Origin: Fen731 sp964481885
GTDB taxonomy: Bacteria > Actinomycetota > Humimicrobiia > Humimicrobiales > Humimicrobiaceae
DNA: 64,000 nt
Direction of reading: 5' to 3'
Assembly (NCBI GenBank): GCA_964481885.1
Contig: CAYZUS010000004.1
Coordinates: forward strand, 23,282-87,281
Numbering within the stretch: the stretch's first letter is position 1; every line of letters begins with the position of its first letter. Under the pieces are notes generated by a model. The model worked only from the letters and a program-made list of their open reading frames with translations, had not been told where the DNA came from and made no database searches. This document shows positions 1-8,845 of the stretch, piece after piece. The translations under genes were made by a program, and so were the position numbers.

Positions 1-201
1 AGTCTTTAATAATCCACTGTAATCATTTTTTTCGTTATAAATCTTTATAAGCAGATTAAAAGTTAAGGCACTGCTTGTTTTTTCTTCGATGTTTTTCAAC
101 AAAAACTTTTCAGCAACATCAAACTGATTATTCTCAATGAAAAAAAGGGCCTTTACTTCGTTAAAAATTATTTTCTCAGGCGAATTGCAAATTAAAGTCA
201 T
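1..201 (-). CDS. Partial TPR-like protein, N-terminus only
   Basis: Sixty-seven codons are open from an ATG at 199-201 to the window edge, so only the N-terminus is visible. A purine-rich ribosome binding site (AGAAGGG) lies just upstream of the ATG, which supports the start. The peptide is soluble, rich in Leu, Asn and Lys, and looks like paired amphipathic helices (FNEVKALFFIENNQFDVAEKFL, then LTFNLLIKIYNE), as in tetratricopeptide-type repeats. I do not recognise a family and the function is unknown. It lies about 100 bases downstream of the Phd-like antitoxin on the same strand, so the two may be cotranscribed, but it does not look like a known toxin. Confidence 0.5.
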   Translation of the reverse strand, partial: MTLICNSPEKIIFNEVKALFFIENNQFDVAEKFLLKNIEEKTSSALTFNLLIKIYNEKNDYSGLLKT

Positions 202-300
202 TTCGAGCCCTTCTCTTAAAAACAGAAATGATTATAAGTATTTAAGTCAAATACAGTTATTAGAAAACGAAAATACAAACTCTGTAAACGAAAGGCTCTT

Positions 301-504
301 TTAAAGCAAGTCTATATCTGAATCGGAATGTTTTACCAGTTCTTTTGCAATATCCAGCTTAACCTGCTCTTTTTCCTTATTGGAATAAAACTTCAATTCT
401 CCTATGATTTTATTATATTTGGAGATGTAAATCTTTCTTCCATTATACTTATTTATGTATTTTGTCAGATTAGTTCTAACATCTCTGATGTCTTTTTGTA
501 CCAT
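301..504 (-). CDS. Phd/YefM-like antitoxin, small
   Basis: A 67-residue protein. Its core pattern, V-R-x-N-L-x-K-Y followed by G-R-K-I-Y-I-S-K-Y-N-K-I-I-G-E-L, matches the Phd/YefM fold, which normally reads LRxxLxxY...G..I.IT+.GKPVA.L. Such proteins are DNA-binding antitoxins that repress their own operon and neutralise a RelE, Doc or PIN-type toxin. AAAGGA lies about 9 bases before the ATG. Only the N-terminal DNA-binding half and a short charged tail (ELVKHSDSDIDLL) are present. No recognisable toxin follows in the visible sequence; the next gene is a TPR-like fragment. It may be an orphan antitoxin or a free-standing regulator. The assignment rests on pattern similarity alone. Confidence 0.5.
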   Translation of the reverse strand: MVQKDIRDVRTNLTKYINKYNGRKIYISKYNKIIGELKFYSNKEKEQVKLDIAKELVKHSDSDIDLL

Positions 505-773
505 TTCTGCAAATCCTTTTTATCTACAATTTTCGATTTTTTTTCCACTAATATAAATATCGGAAATTTTCTAAAAAACTATAGGAAATAATTAAAAAAT
601 TTATATATGTTTTAAAGTGTTTGGGGAACAAATTATAGTACTATTTTGAGTGACAGGAGTATTATCACTGTTTTTATGCGTAGAAGTAGCACTAAATCAT
701 GCATTATTGTGCTTATTTTACTTTAAACTGCGGCTTTTAAAAAAATTTTAGATCAGAAGCCCTTTTAGGGCAG

Positions 774-2324
774 TTAATTGGTTTTCACCCAGCCCGCAAT
801 ACTGACTATATAACCTTCTGAGACAGTTTTTTTCAAATCCTCACTTTTCAGGTCATATGCCATTACAAAATTTTCCTGAACGCTGGTCATATTTTCATCA
901 TACCTGGAAAAAAGAAAAGCAACACTGTTGCCATCGGGTGAAATTGATGGCACGGATGGCCCAATTTTGAAATCTGTCAGTTTTTTATTGCCTGAACCGT
1001 TTGCACCCATTATAAATATATCACCACTTGGGATTTGAGCCGATATTGTCCCGTACCTTAAGGAACCGACGTATGCTATTTTTGGTTCTCCGCCCTGGCT
1101 TTCAGATACTGCCAGCTGCTGTTCCCTTAACTGCTCGTTTTCTGTTATCTTTTTTAAGCCGGTTCCATCATAACTGCATGTCCACAGATCACCATCTTCT
1201 TCAAAATCTCCAAGCACCTGGAAAACTATCTGCCTGGAAGATTCTATAAAGTTAAAATTATCAAAACTGGAAATAATCTCAGGACCTGCACCGGAAAAAT
1301 CGCCTGGCCCCACTCCAACTATCTCTTCAGGCTCACCACCATTAATGCCAACGCTGTAAAGGGTGTCATTTAAAGAATAAAAGCCTGTAGTTTCGCCATT
1401 TTCCTTTTTCTCGTAATACGGGTGTGAGACCATAAATATCCGGCTGTCATTTTCAGCAAAAAAAGCCGGGACAAAAAAAGTCGTGGATCTCATGGATGCC
1501 CCGCCCACATCAATGGCCATTTCCATTTGTTCTCCTGTTTGCACATCAGTAATAAATAGTCCTGCATCCCTGAAATTACTGTTAAATGGGCTAAGGTAAG
1601 GATTTGTTGTCAGCTCATAAGCAATTTTTGTACTGTCGCCTGACCATACAGGTTTTCCATAAAGTCCCAGGTCGATTTCTCCACTTTCACTTTCAGTAAA
1701 ATCAAATTCTGCAAGTGTTGTCAATTTCCCGGTCAACACATCTATTACGCAAATGGCGCTGTATTGCCCCCTGCCGCCGTCTGCGAGCATTCCAAGAATC
1801 TTTGTACCGTCCGGTGAAGCTCCAAAAATATTGCCAAGGTCATATTCATTTTCAATATCACTGTAAATAAGCTTTTTATCTGCACCGTCAGCAGAAACAC
1901 TGTAAATATTGCCAACTCTGTGTTCAAAGTGATTTGACTCAGCACTGCTTGTGACTTCAAAATAAGCAATACCGTATTCCTGCGAGCCTGTATCACTTCC
2001 GGAAGTGTCTGAAGCAGGAACTTCTGCATCTTCTGTTGCTGAGGTTATTTCATCGCCTGCATTTGTTTTTCCTTCTGTTTTCGATGAGTTGTCGCTGTCG
2101 CCAATGCCCTCTTTGGAAGCTGGCTCACTTTCACTCAGATTCTGTGTTTTTTTAAGCCCGGACATCAGGGAACTTAAATTACAACAGGAAGTAAAGGAAA
2201 AAACAATTAAGGTAAATATTATAAGAGAAGAGATAAGTAGAAACAGGTGACCCGCAGTCCCTGAGTATCTGGATTTTTTTGCTTCTTTTTCTGAATCTTT
2301 TAATTTTTTTGATTCTTCCATCAT
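774..2324 (-). CDS. Membrane-anchored TolB/WD40-like beta-propeller protein
   Basis: About 516 residues. A charged N-terminal stretch of about 25 residues is followed by one hydrophobic segment (HLFLLISSLIIFTLIVFSF) ending in TSCC, which could be a membrane anchor or a loose lipobox. A Ser/Glu/Thr-rich linker follows, then a domain with repeated TolB-propeller signatures: SPDGTKILG, WSGDSTKIAYE, SPDGNSVAFLFSR and D-x-x-TG blocks. Such propellers usually mediate extracytoplasmic protein binding; no catalytic residues are apparent. I place the start at 2324 because GGGAGGAG sits 8 bases upstream of it, whereas the longer reading from 2366 has no ribosome binding site. It lies downstream of the activase gene on the same strand, with a 150-base gap. 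Function beyond a surface propeller is unknown. Confidence 0.65.
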   Translation of the reverse strand: MMEESKKLKDSEKEAKKSRYSGTAGHLFLLISSLIIFTLIVFSFTSCCNLSSLMSGLKKTQNLSESEPASKEGIGDSDNSSKTEGKTNAGDEITSATEDAEVPASDTSGSDTGSQEYGIAYFEVTSSAESNHFEHRVGNIYSVSADGADKKLIYSDIENEYDLGNIFGASPDGTKILGMLADGGRGQYSAICVIDVLTGKLTTLAEFDFTESESGEIDLGLYGKPVWSGDSTKIAYELTTNPYLSPFNSNFRDAGLFITDVQTGEQMEMAIDVGGASMRSTTFFVPAFFAENDSRIFMVSHPYYEKKENGETTGFYSLNDTLYSVGINGGEPEEIVGVGPGDFSGAGPEIISSFDNFNFIESSRQIVFQVLGDFEEDGDLWTCSYDGTGLKKITENEQLREQQLAVSESQGGEPKIAYVGSLRYGTISAQIPSGDIFIMGANGSGNKKLTDFKIGPSVPSISPDGNSVAFLFSRYDENMTSVQENFVMAYDLKSEDLKKTVSEGYIVSIAGWVKTN

Positions 2325-2474
2325 AAGTCTGGCTCCTCCCGGTATTACTCTCAGCACTGTAATCATGGCACGCTGTCATTATGTTTTAATCAATTCCTGG
2401 TTAAAGACTCCAATTTTATGAAATTATTTGTTAAATTAAGCCTGGAATTCCCTCATTTCAGCTTGTTTGCCTTA

Positions 2475-5400
2475 TTATTTACCAGAAACTGATTGATTCC
2501 CAATTGTTTCTTCCATCATTTCCAGTTCTTCTTCCATCATTTCCGGTGTTTCTTCCATNNNNNNNNNNNNNNNNNNNNNNNNNNNNNNNNNNNNNNNNNN
2601 NNNNNNNNNNNNNNNNNNNNNNNNNNNNNNNNNNNNNNNNNNNNNNNNNNNNNNNNNNATTTCCGGTGTTTCTTCCATCATTTCCTGGATTTTTATTTTA
2701 TTTTCCGGTGGCTCTGCCACTATTTCCGGAGCTTCTTCCATCATTGTATGGGTTATTGTCTTTTTCCCCAGCTCTATGTCTTTCCTGTTTAGTTTTTCTT
2801 CTTTATGCTGCTTGGCCTGGTACAGAAAAGCTTCGAGCCTTGTATCAGTTGTCCCCTGCTCAAGGCCATCGAATGCAAGATTCAGCCATGGCACCTTATA
2901 CTTTTCCCTTAGACTTTTGGAAATTGCAGTTACCATGGTACCGGGCATACAGGTGAATGGAAGCACATTTATAATGCCGTCAGCTCCCTTGTTTATCCAG
3001 TGAATGGATTTACCCACGCTAAGTGCGGCTTCTCCAAACCATTTAATGATATATGGTTCAGCATTGTCCCATATTTCATAAATGTCTGATTCCTCCAAAT
3101 CTATTATTACAGTGTCCTTAATTGGATATTCCAGAACTTTGTGGTATCTGTGAAGCAGCCTGTTTAACACCCTGTTTGCAGCATTAAACTTCAGGCCCCT
3201 GGAAAAATTAAGCATATTTTCACCATTACCATTTGAACCGTTGCCACTTTTACCGCTGCTGCTTTCCTTGCTGCCCTTAAAACTGAATGTATCACTGATA
3301 TTATTTTTGATTTTAAAATAAAGATCCTTTTGTTTTATGGAGTTATCAAGTTTGCTTGTAGCGTTTGTGTGGTATGCCCACTCGCCAATATCAGGTATCT
3401 GTGCCTGGCCGCCCAGATGTTCAACCATTTTTATTATTTCATTATTACTGAAAGGGTGATTTCTCACATATATTTCTCCAACTATGCCTATCAAAGGCTT
3501 GGGTGTCCTGTTTACAGCAATACTGCTGAACTGGTTTTCAGCAAGGCCCATAATGGACGCCATACTTGCAAGTACCTTTTTATTGCCCGGGTCCCTTAAT
3601 TTTTCAGAAACCAGCCTGATAAGGTTGTTGTATACAATCTCAGTCTGCCCCTTGTTTATCTCATAGGGCCTTGTTCCATGAAGGTACTTTGTAAGGTAGT
3701 CTATTGTAAAAGCCCCTATTATTGCCCTGCTTAACAGCATTGCGCCTTTTTTGCCCTGCATGTCATATTCCTTATAGAACTGGCTGCTCTCAGGCGCGCC
3801 CGGCGATATTATTGGAACATCGGGATAGCCGAGCTCCTTTAAAAGTATCTTCTGCATCTGGTTATACTGGCCAAATCTGCATGGTCCATGTGTCAGAGGC
3901 ATAAAAAACGCGCATTTGGAAGGGTCGTTATATTTCAGTGTCTTTAATATGTCCCCGGTTGTAAGAATATAGGGATAGCATTCTTTCCCAAGAGTGTGTT
4001 TCCTGCCGATTTCCAGGGTTTCATAGTCTGACATCATTATTTCAGACTCTATGCCTCCAGACTGGAACGCAGCCTGTATGGCATATGCTCCATCGCCCAT
4101 ATATGGTATATAAAGAACTCTTTTATCTTTTCTTTTAAACTGCGGGTCAGGGATTTCTGTTTTCTTTTCTTTAAAGCTGTATCCATCTTTTAATTTCTTT
4201 ATATTGGACAACGAATCATAAAATGCCTCGCACCTGGTTATAACCCCGGCTCCGGCAGTATGTTCATCTACCTCTATCTTTAAGAATGGCCTGTCTATTT
4301 CCCTTTCAAAAAACTGCATTATAAAGGAATCAGGGCCGCAGCCAAAATTGGTAATATATACAGGAAACAGCCTTTTGTCTTTTTTTATGATATCAACTGC
4401 GCTTAATATCCTGTCACCAAATTCCCAGTACATGTTTGGCCACTGGCTGAAAAGGTCAACGCTGTCTACTGAAAGATAGTCAAGAGGTATGGCCTGTATG
4501 CCCAGGTCACGTAGTTTTCCAGGAATATCCATGCTTATATTGGCATCACAGCTGTTATATGGCCTGGCTATTATGACGGCGGCAAATTCATCTTCCTTCA
4601 GATTATCAAGTACCTTCTCTCCTGCCTTTTTAATGTCCCTGTAAAAAACCTCCTGGGCCCTGTAGGCAGCTTTCACTGCATTATTTATAAGCTTTTTACT
4701 CTTGCCGAATTTTGCTCCAAGCTTTTGAAGCTGGTCATTTTTCAGGTACTCTTTGAAACTGAAATTTACAAGTGGATCAAGTATCATGGCTGAATCAACA
4801 GGGATGGATGCCTTTATAAAAGTTGAGAGGCCCTGAACAAACGGGCACGGATAACTCCCTGTCCTTGTGCCTTCAATTTTTTTACTGTCACATGGCATAT
4901 CTCTGATACTGGGTACAAAAATATAATCAACCCCTTTATCAAGCAGGTTCTGTATGTGCCCGAGCATGACTTTTATCGGAAAACAGGTCTCAGCAACAAC
5001 ATATCCAAGTCCGTCATTTATTATTTTCCTGTTTGTCTTGTCAGAAAGAACCAGCTCTATTCCCATCTCACTAAAATATGCATCCCAGAAAGGATAAAAC
5101 TCGTATGTAAGCATGGTAAACGGCAAACCAACTTTCAGCCTGCCTGCTTTGATTTCTGATGCTGATTTTTGTATTATTTCATCTCCTGAACCGGCTTTAA
5201 CTGCCAGGGTGCCGCCCAAGGAAGGATTTTTTGTGGACCTTGCATAAGAATTAAGCAGTATTTCATCTCTCTGCAGGAAGAGATCATCCAGGTCTGCTTT
5301 TTTGGTATTTTTCTTTTCGTATTTTTCACATCTGCCGCCGTAGAAAAGGGATTTGGAGCCTTCGCTTGTGACTTTTTTAATCTCGCACATATTGGGGCAT

Positions 5401-7241
5401 CCGCCGCATTCAAAAGAACTCTGGGAATATTTTATATTTGCAATTACATCAAATCCCCTGAAATTTGTGTGTTCCACATTATTTTCAAGGGCCCTTATAG
5501 CGGTTCCTATTGCCCCGGTTACTTCATGATTTTCGGGAACTATTATTTTCTTGCCGAGATAATTTTCAAAAGCTGCCACAACAGCCTTATTAAATGCTAC
5601 TGCCCCCTGGAAAAATATTTTATTTCCGATTTTTTTGGTACCGGCAACCCTGTTTATATAGTTTATGGCTATCGAATATGCCAGCCCGGCAAGGATATTT
5701 TCAATGCTGGCGCCATTCTGGTAATGAGAGAGGACATTTGTCTCCATGAAAACGGTACATCTTTCCCCAAGGTTTAACGGTGCTTTGGCAGTAAGCGCCC
5801 TGTCGCCAAATTCTTCAATTTTTATATCAAATCTTTCAGACTGTTCTTCGAGAAATGAGCCCGTGCCGGCGGCGCATATTTTATTCATCTCAAAATCGAC
5901 AACCACGCCATTTTCAAGGCTTATGTATTTGGAATCCTGGCCGCCAATTTCAAAAATAGTGTCCACTTCTTTGTCTATGTCTCCGGCGGCAGTTGCCTGC
6001 GCCGTTATTTCATTAATGATTATATCTGCCCCAACAAGGTCCCCGATTAAATATCTGCCCGAACCTGTAGTGCCTACGGCCCTGACATTTATTTTATCGC
6101 CCACCTGTTTTCCTATTATTTCTATTCCTTTCCTGACTGCCTCAATTGGCCTTCCTGCGGTCCTTAAGTAGACCTTGGAAATAAGTTTTTTGTCAGAGTC
6201 TATTGCCACAACGTTGGTGCTGATGGAGCCCACATCAATTCCTATAAATGCATCAACTTTGCCCGGCTTTCCGCCATTACCGTTACCATTTCCATTTACG
6301 TTACCACTGTCACTGCCATCACTATCAAAGACATAAGGCCTTGAAATTCCTGATGGCATTGTTGATTTAATAATTTCAAGCGGCCTGAGTGTTTCCTTTT
6401 CATACTTAAAGCTTTTTATGGACTCCTTGAGAACAGACAAAATATTTGCCATATCGACATCCAGGTCGGCCCCCTCTGAAGCGAGCTTAAGAGCCGCACC
6501 GATTGCTCCAAGTGATGCCTGGTTTTCAGGCACAATTATTTCTTCCTTTAGTATGTCTTCAAATGCCTTAAACATGGCCAGGTTATACGAAACCCCTCCG
6601 CAGAATATTATTGGCGCCTTGAATTTTTTGCCTTTCACTATTCCGGATTTATAGCTTCTTGCCATCGCATAACACAAACCAAGCATAATATCTTCATCGC
6701 TGGCTGCCTCCTGCTGCAGATGTATCATATCTGATTTGGCAAAAACGCTGCATCTGCCTGCAATTGTAGCAGGACTTGAAGATTTTAAAGCGATTTCACA
6801 GAATTGTTCTATGCTTAAATTAAACCTTGAGGCCTGCTGGTCAAGAAATGAGCCTGTTCCAGCTGCGCAGAGCTCATTCATCGCGTAATCGCCTGCCGCC
6901 AGATCAATGAATTTTGAATCCTGGCCGCCAATTTCAATGACTGTCATTATTTCAGGATACAGTGATTTTACTGCAGTTATTATTGCTTCTATCTCATTTA
7001 TAAATGTTGCCCCAAGCAGGCCGGTTAGATTTTTACCTCCCGAACCCGTAAATGATATGCCTGCAATTTTGTTGAATCGCAAATCTTTCAAAAGATTCTC
7101 AATATCGTTTGCGATTATCTTTGACGGTTCTCCAAAGTGTCTTGTGTAAGGCAAAATCGAGATAACCTCTAAATCCCTTCCTATAATTGCCCTGTTTACA
7201 CTTACTGCCCCTATATCGTAACCTAAATAATAATCTCCCAA
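2475..7241 (-). CDS. Giant 2-hydroxyacyl-CoA dehydratase activase (BcrA/BadF x2, DUF2229, HgdB-like)
   Basis: A protein of about 1,588 residues including 34 unresolved ones. Two BadF/BcrA-type ATPase domains (about 1-255 and 330-595) each carry the ASKHA phosphate loop (GYDIGAVSVN; GIDVGSISTN), IGGQDSK, and the two cysteines that hold the inter-subunit [4Fe-4S] cluster in known activases (CAAGTGSF and GRCSVF; CAAGTGSF and GERCTVF). A Cys cluster CGGCPNMC follows at about 610, then a DUF2229-type region (about 700-1000) and a dehydratase-subunit-like region. Such activases hydrolyse ATP to drive low-potential electron injection into (R)-2-hydroxyacyl-CoA dehydratases or benzoyl-CoA reductases. 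No separate dehydratase subunits are adjacent. The start is TTG, with GAGGAGACAGG upstream. Gly/Asn-rich linkers occur at about 310 and 1330. The C-terminus is a run of 7-residue repeats interrupted by an assembly gap, so true length is unknown. Confidence 0.85.
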   Translation of the reverse strand: MGDYYLGYDIGAVSVNRAIIGRDLEVISILPYTRHFGEPSKIIANDIENLLKDLRFNKIAGISFTGSGGKNLTGLLGATFINEIEAIITAVKSLYPEIMTVIEIGGQDSKFIDLAAGDYAMNELCAAGTGSFLDQQASRFNLSIEQFCEIALKSSSPATIAGRCSVFAKSDMIHLQQEAASDEDIMLGLCYAMARSYKSGIVKGKKFKAPIIFCGGVSYNLAMFKAFEDILKEEIIVPENQASLGAIGAALKLASEGADLDVDMANILSVLKESIKSFKYEKETLRPLEIIKSTMPSGISRPYVFDSDGSDSGNVNGNGNGNGGKPGKVDAFIGIDVGSISTNVVAIDSDKKLISKVYLRTAGRPIEAVRKGIEIIGKQVGDKINVRAVGTTGSGRYLIGDLVGADIIINEITAQATAAGDIDKEVDTIFEIGGQDSKYISLENGVVVDFEMNKICAAGTGSFLEEQSERFDIKIEEFGDRALTAKAPLNLGERCTVFMETNVLSHYQNGASIENILAGLAYSIAINYINRVAGTKKIGNKIFFQGAVAFNKAVVAAFENYLGKKIIVPENHEVTGAIGTAIRALENNVEHTNFRGFDVIANIKYSQSSFECGGCPNMCEIKKVTSEGSKSLFYGGRCEKYEKKNTKKADLDDLFLQRDEILLNSYARSTKNPSLGGTLAVKAGSGDEIIQKSASEIKAGRLKVGLPFTMLTYEFYPFWDAYFSEMGIELVLSDKTNRKIINDGLGYVVAETCFPIKVMLGHIQNLLDKGVDYIFVPSIRDMPCDSKKIEGTRTGSYPCPFVQGLSTFIKASIPVDSAMILDPLVNFSFKEYLKNDQLQKLGAKFGKSKKLINNAVKAAYRAQEVFYRDIKKAGEKVLDNLKEDEFAAVIIARPYNSCDANISMDIPGKLRDLGIQAIPLDYLSVDSVDLFSQWPNMYWEFGDRILSAVDIIKKDKRLFPVYITNFGCGPDSFIMQFFEREIDRPFLKIEVDEHTAGAGVITRCEAFYDSLSNIKKLKDGYSFKEKKTEIPDPQFKRKDKRVLYIPYMGDGAYAIQAAFQSGGIESEIMMSDYETLEIGRKHTLGKECYPYILTTGDILKTLKYNDPSKCAFFMPLTHGPCRFGQYNQMQKILLKELGYPDVPIISPGAPESSQFYKEYDMQGKKGAMLLSRAIIGAFTIDYLTKYLHGTRPYEINKGQTEIVYNNLIRLVSEKLRDPGNKKVLASMASIMGLAENQFSSIAVNRTPKPLIGIVGEIYVRNHPFSNNEIIKMVEHLGGQAQIPDIGEWAYHTNATSKLDNSIKQKDLYFKIKNNISDTFSFKGSKESSSGKSGNGSNGNGENMLNFSRGLKFNAANRVLNRLLHRYHKVLEYPIKDTVIIDLEESDIYEIWDNAEPYIIKWFGEAALSVGKSIHWINKGADGIINVLPFTCMPGTMVTAISKSLREKYKVPWLNLAFDGLEQGTTDTRLEAFLYQAKQHKEEKLNRKDIELGKKTITHTMMEEAPEIVAEPPENKIKIQEMMEETPEXXXXXXXXXXXXXXXXXXXXXXXXXXXXXXXXXXMEETPEMMEEELEMMEETIGNQSVSGK
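2504..2690 (-). repeat. 21-bp in-frame tandem repeat (MMEETPE heptads) spanning a gap
   Basis: On the minus strand the last codons of the activase encode units of seven residues: MMEETPE, MMEEELE, MMEETIG, with a related MMEEAPE slightly upstream. The 20 bases ending at 2558 are identical to the 20 bases starting at 2659, so the array continues into or across the N run. Copy number cannot be read. Confidence 0.8.
2559..2658. other. Assembly gap (100 N) inside a tandem repeat
   Basis: Exactly 100 N within the C-terminal repeat of the activase. The flanks overlap by 20 identical bases, consistent with contig ends in the repeat being scaffolded rather than merged. The true length may be anything, including a direct join. 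Confidence 0.95.
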
Positions 7242-7343
7242 TTTACCTGTCTCCTCTTTGTTATTTTTTGAATCCTGATTTTACTTTATTGATTCTTATG
7301 ATTTTTTATTTCTTACATATGTATTTGACTGTAATATTTGGTG

Positions 7344-8321
7344 TTAAGTTTTAAATTTATCCAAAAATTCAAGTATTTTATCATTGACCGCCTCAGGCTG
7401 TTCTTCCATTGAGACGTGGCCGGCACTGTCTATAACAGCAAGTTCAGAGCCACTTATTAATGAATTAAACCTGTAGGCTGACTCCAGGCTGATCCATCCA
7501 TCCTGCCTGCCCCACAAAACCAAGACAGGAATGTTTACTTTTTTAAGTGCCGCTTCTATGTCATAAGAGCTGTTACTCTTAAGTATGGAAAGGAAAGCCT
7601 TATTTGAATCTTTTATCTTAAAAGACTCAAGATAAAGGTCGGTAACTTCCGGGCTCACAAAATCACTGTTATAAAAAGCAGAGCTCAGAAATTTCCGGAA
7701 ATTCTTTTCCCTGACGAATATATTGTAATACAGGATATCCACAATCGGCTGAGTAATCAGTGCATTATAAAAAGCCGGCGAATTATTTTCAAGTCCTGCG
7801 CTGTCAATTAAAATAATGCTCTCAAAATTCTGAGGTTTCATATCATAGGCTATGAGTGCAACTCTTCCTCCCATGGAATGCCCTGCAACAGTCGCTTTGT
7901 CGATACCTTTTTGTTCCATAAAATCAAGCAGTATTTTGGCCTGCTCAGAATGAGAATAATCTGACCCGATTACTTTTTCTGAAAGACCGAATCCCTTAAG
8001 GTCAATGGCATAGACTTTATATCCCCGGTCAGCGAGCGCATTGATATTATTCCTGAACGTAAAAGCGCCGCCGCCGAGACCATGTACCAGGATTATGGTC
8101 CTGTCTCCGCTTCCCTTTTGAATATAATGGATGTCTGCACCTCGTAACCTGATAAAATCCTGGCCTTCCTGCATGCTTTTGAAATCAGCTGCAGCAAACA
8201 GATTTATCTTTTGCAAGGCATAGCCCCAATAAGAAAAAAATGCAACTGTTAAGGAACCGATAAGTGAAAATACTATTATCAGTGCAATATTTCTTTTTTT
8301 GTTTTTATTAATTATTCCCAT
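7344..8321 (-). CDS. Membrane-anchored alpha/beta hydrolase
   Basis: About 325 residues. One N-terminal transmembrane segment (IALIIVFSLIGSLTVAFFSYWG) is followed by an alpha/beta-hydrolase domain: oxyanion-hole motif LVHGLGGG, nucleophile elbow GHSMGG, acid in LWGRQDGW, and histidine in SAGHVSMEEQP, so the Ser-Asp-His triad is complete. The substrate cannot be told; relatives include esterases, lipases and C-C bond hydrolases. The domain should face outward given the single N-terminal anchor. The start at 8321 is the first ATG. The longer reading from 8369 begins with TTG and has no ribosome binding site, though 8321 also lacks a clear one. It precedes the activase gene on the same strand by about 100 bases and may be cotranscribed with it. 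Confidence 0.75.
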   Translation of the reverse strand: MGIINKNKKRNIALIIVFSLIGSLTVAFFSYWGYALQKINLFAAADFKSMQEGQDFIRLRGADIHYIQKGSGDRTIILVHGLGGGAFTFRNNINALADRGYKVYAIDLKGFGLSEKVIGSDYSHSEQAKILLDFMEQKGIDKATVAGHSMGGRVALIAYDMKPQNFESIILIDSAGLENNSPAFYNALITQPIVDILYYNIFVREKNFRKFLSSAFYNSDFVSPEVTDLYLESFKIKDSNKAFLSILKSNSSYDIEAALKKVNIPVLVLWGRQDGWISLESAYRFNSLISGSELAVIDSAGHVSMEEQPEAVNDKILEFLDKFKT

Positions 8322-8522
8322 ATCAATAAAAAGAGCTGTAAAAAAACATCCCAATAAATGCTGTGGCAATTGCCCCGGCCAATATCAGTATAAGTATGGT
8401 TTGATGCCTGCTCTGCCAGATACCCCGGCAAATACTGTGATAAGAACTCCGTAAAAAATCAAGCCTTAAATATACTGCTTTTCTCCATTTATAACAAAAG
8501 TATATTAAACTTTAAATGCTTT

Positions 8523-8561
8523 ATTTCTGCAATAATTTTTCATTTCTGCAATAATTTTTTT
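8523..8561. repeat. 19-bp direct tandem duplication
   Basis: The block ATTTCTGCAATAATTTTT is present at 8523-8540 and again from 8542, with a period of 19 bases, in the intergenic region upstream of the hydrolase. No function is evident. Confidence 0.75.
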
Positions 8562-8577
8562 TTGATGCATCAGTAGC

Positions 8578-8787
8578 TCCACTAAAAATTCCATATAAAA
8601 TCCACATGAAATTGATTGCATTAGGGACATAANNNNNNNNNNNNNNNNNNNNNNNNNNNNNNNNNNNNNNNNNNNNNNNNNNNNNNNNNNNNNNNNNNNN
8701 NNNNNNNNNNNNNNNNNNNNNNNNNNNNNNNNTCCACTAAAAATTCCATATAAAATCCACATGAAATTGATTGCATTAGGGACATAA
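8578..8787. other. Assembly gap with identical 55-bp flanks
   Basis: The 55 bases 8578-8632 are repeated exactly at 8733-8787, on the two sides of a 100-N run (8633-8732). The flank length is the same as at the 12.7 kb gap. This is what a de Bruijn assembler working at k=55 leaves when two contigs share their terminal k-mer, so the bases may simply join. The rest of the 8322-8845 intergenic region holds only AT-rich sequence and the 19-bp duplication. Confidence 0.85.
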
Positions 8788-8845
8788 TAATTTTAATATT
8801 CTCCTTGTGAAATAAAAAAATCTTTATTTCCTGGGAGGGTCCGCC

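Noticed and set aside
328..591. Plus-strand 87-codon Phe-rich frame
   Set aside because: It is antisense to the Phd-like gene, has no ribosome binding site, and its composition is that of reversed AT-rich coding DNA.
2493..2956. Plus-strand frames rich in Phe/Pro/Leu/His across the activase repeat
   Set aside because: They are mirror images of the 21-bp MEETPE repeat on the true coding strand and include the N run.
8578..8787. Attachment-site-like 55-bp direct repeats of a mobile element
   Set aside because: The same 55-base overlap occurs at another gap, no integrase or transposase is present, and an assembly explanation suffices.
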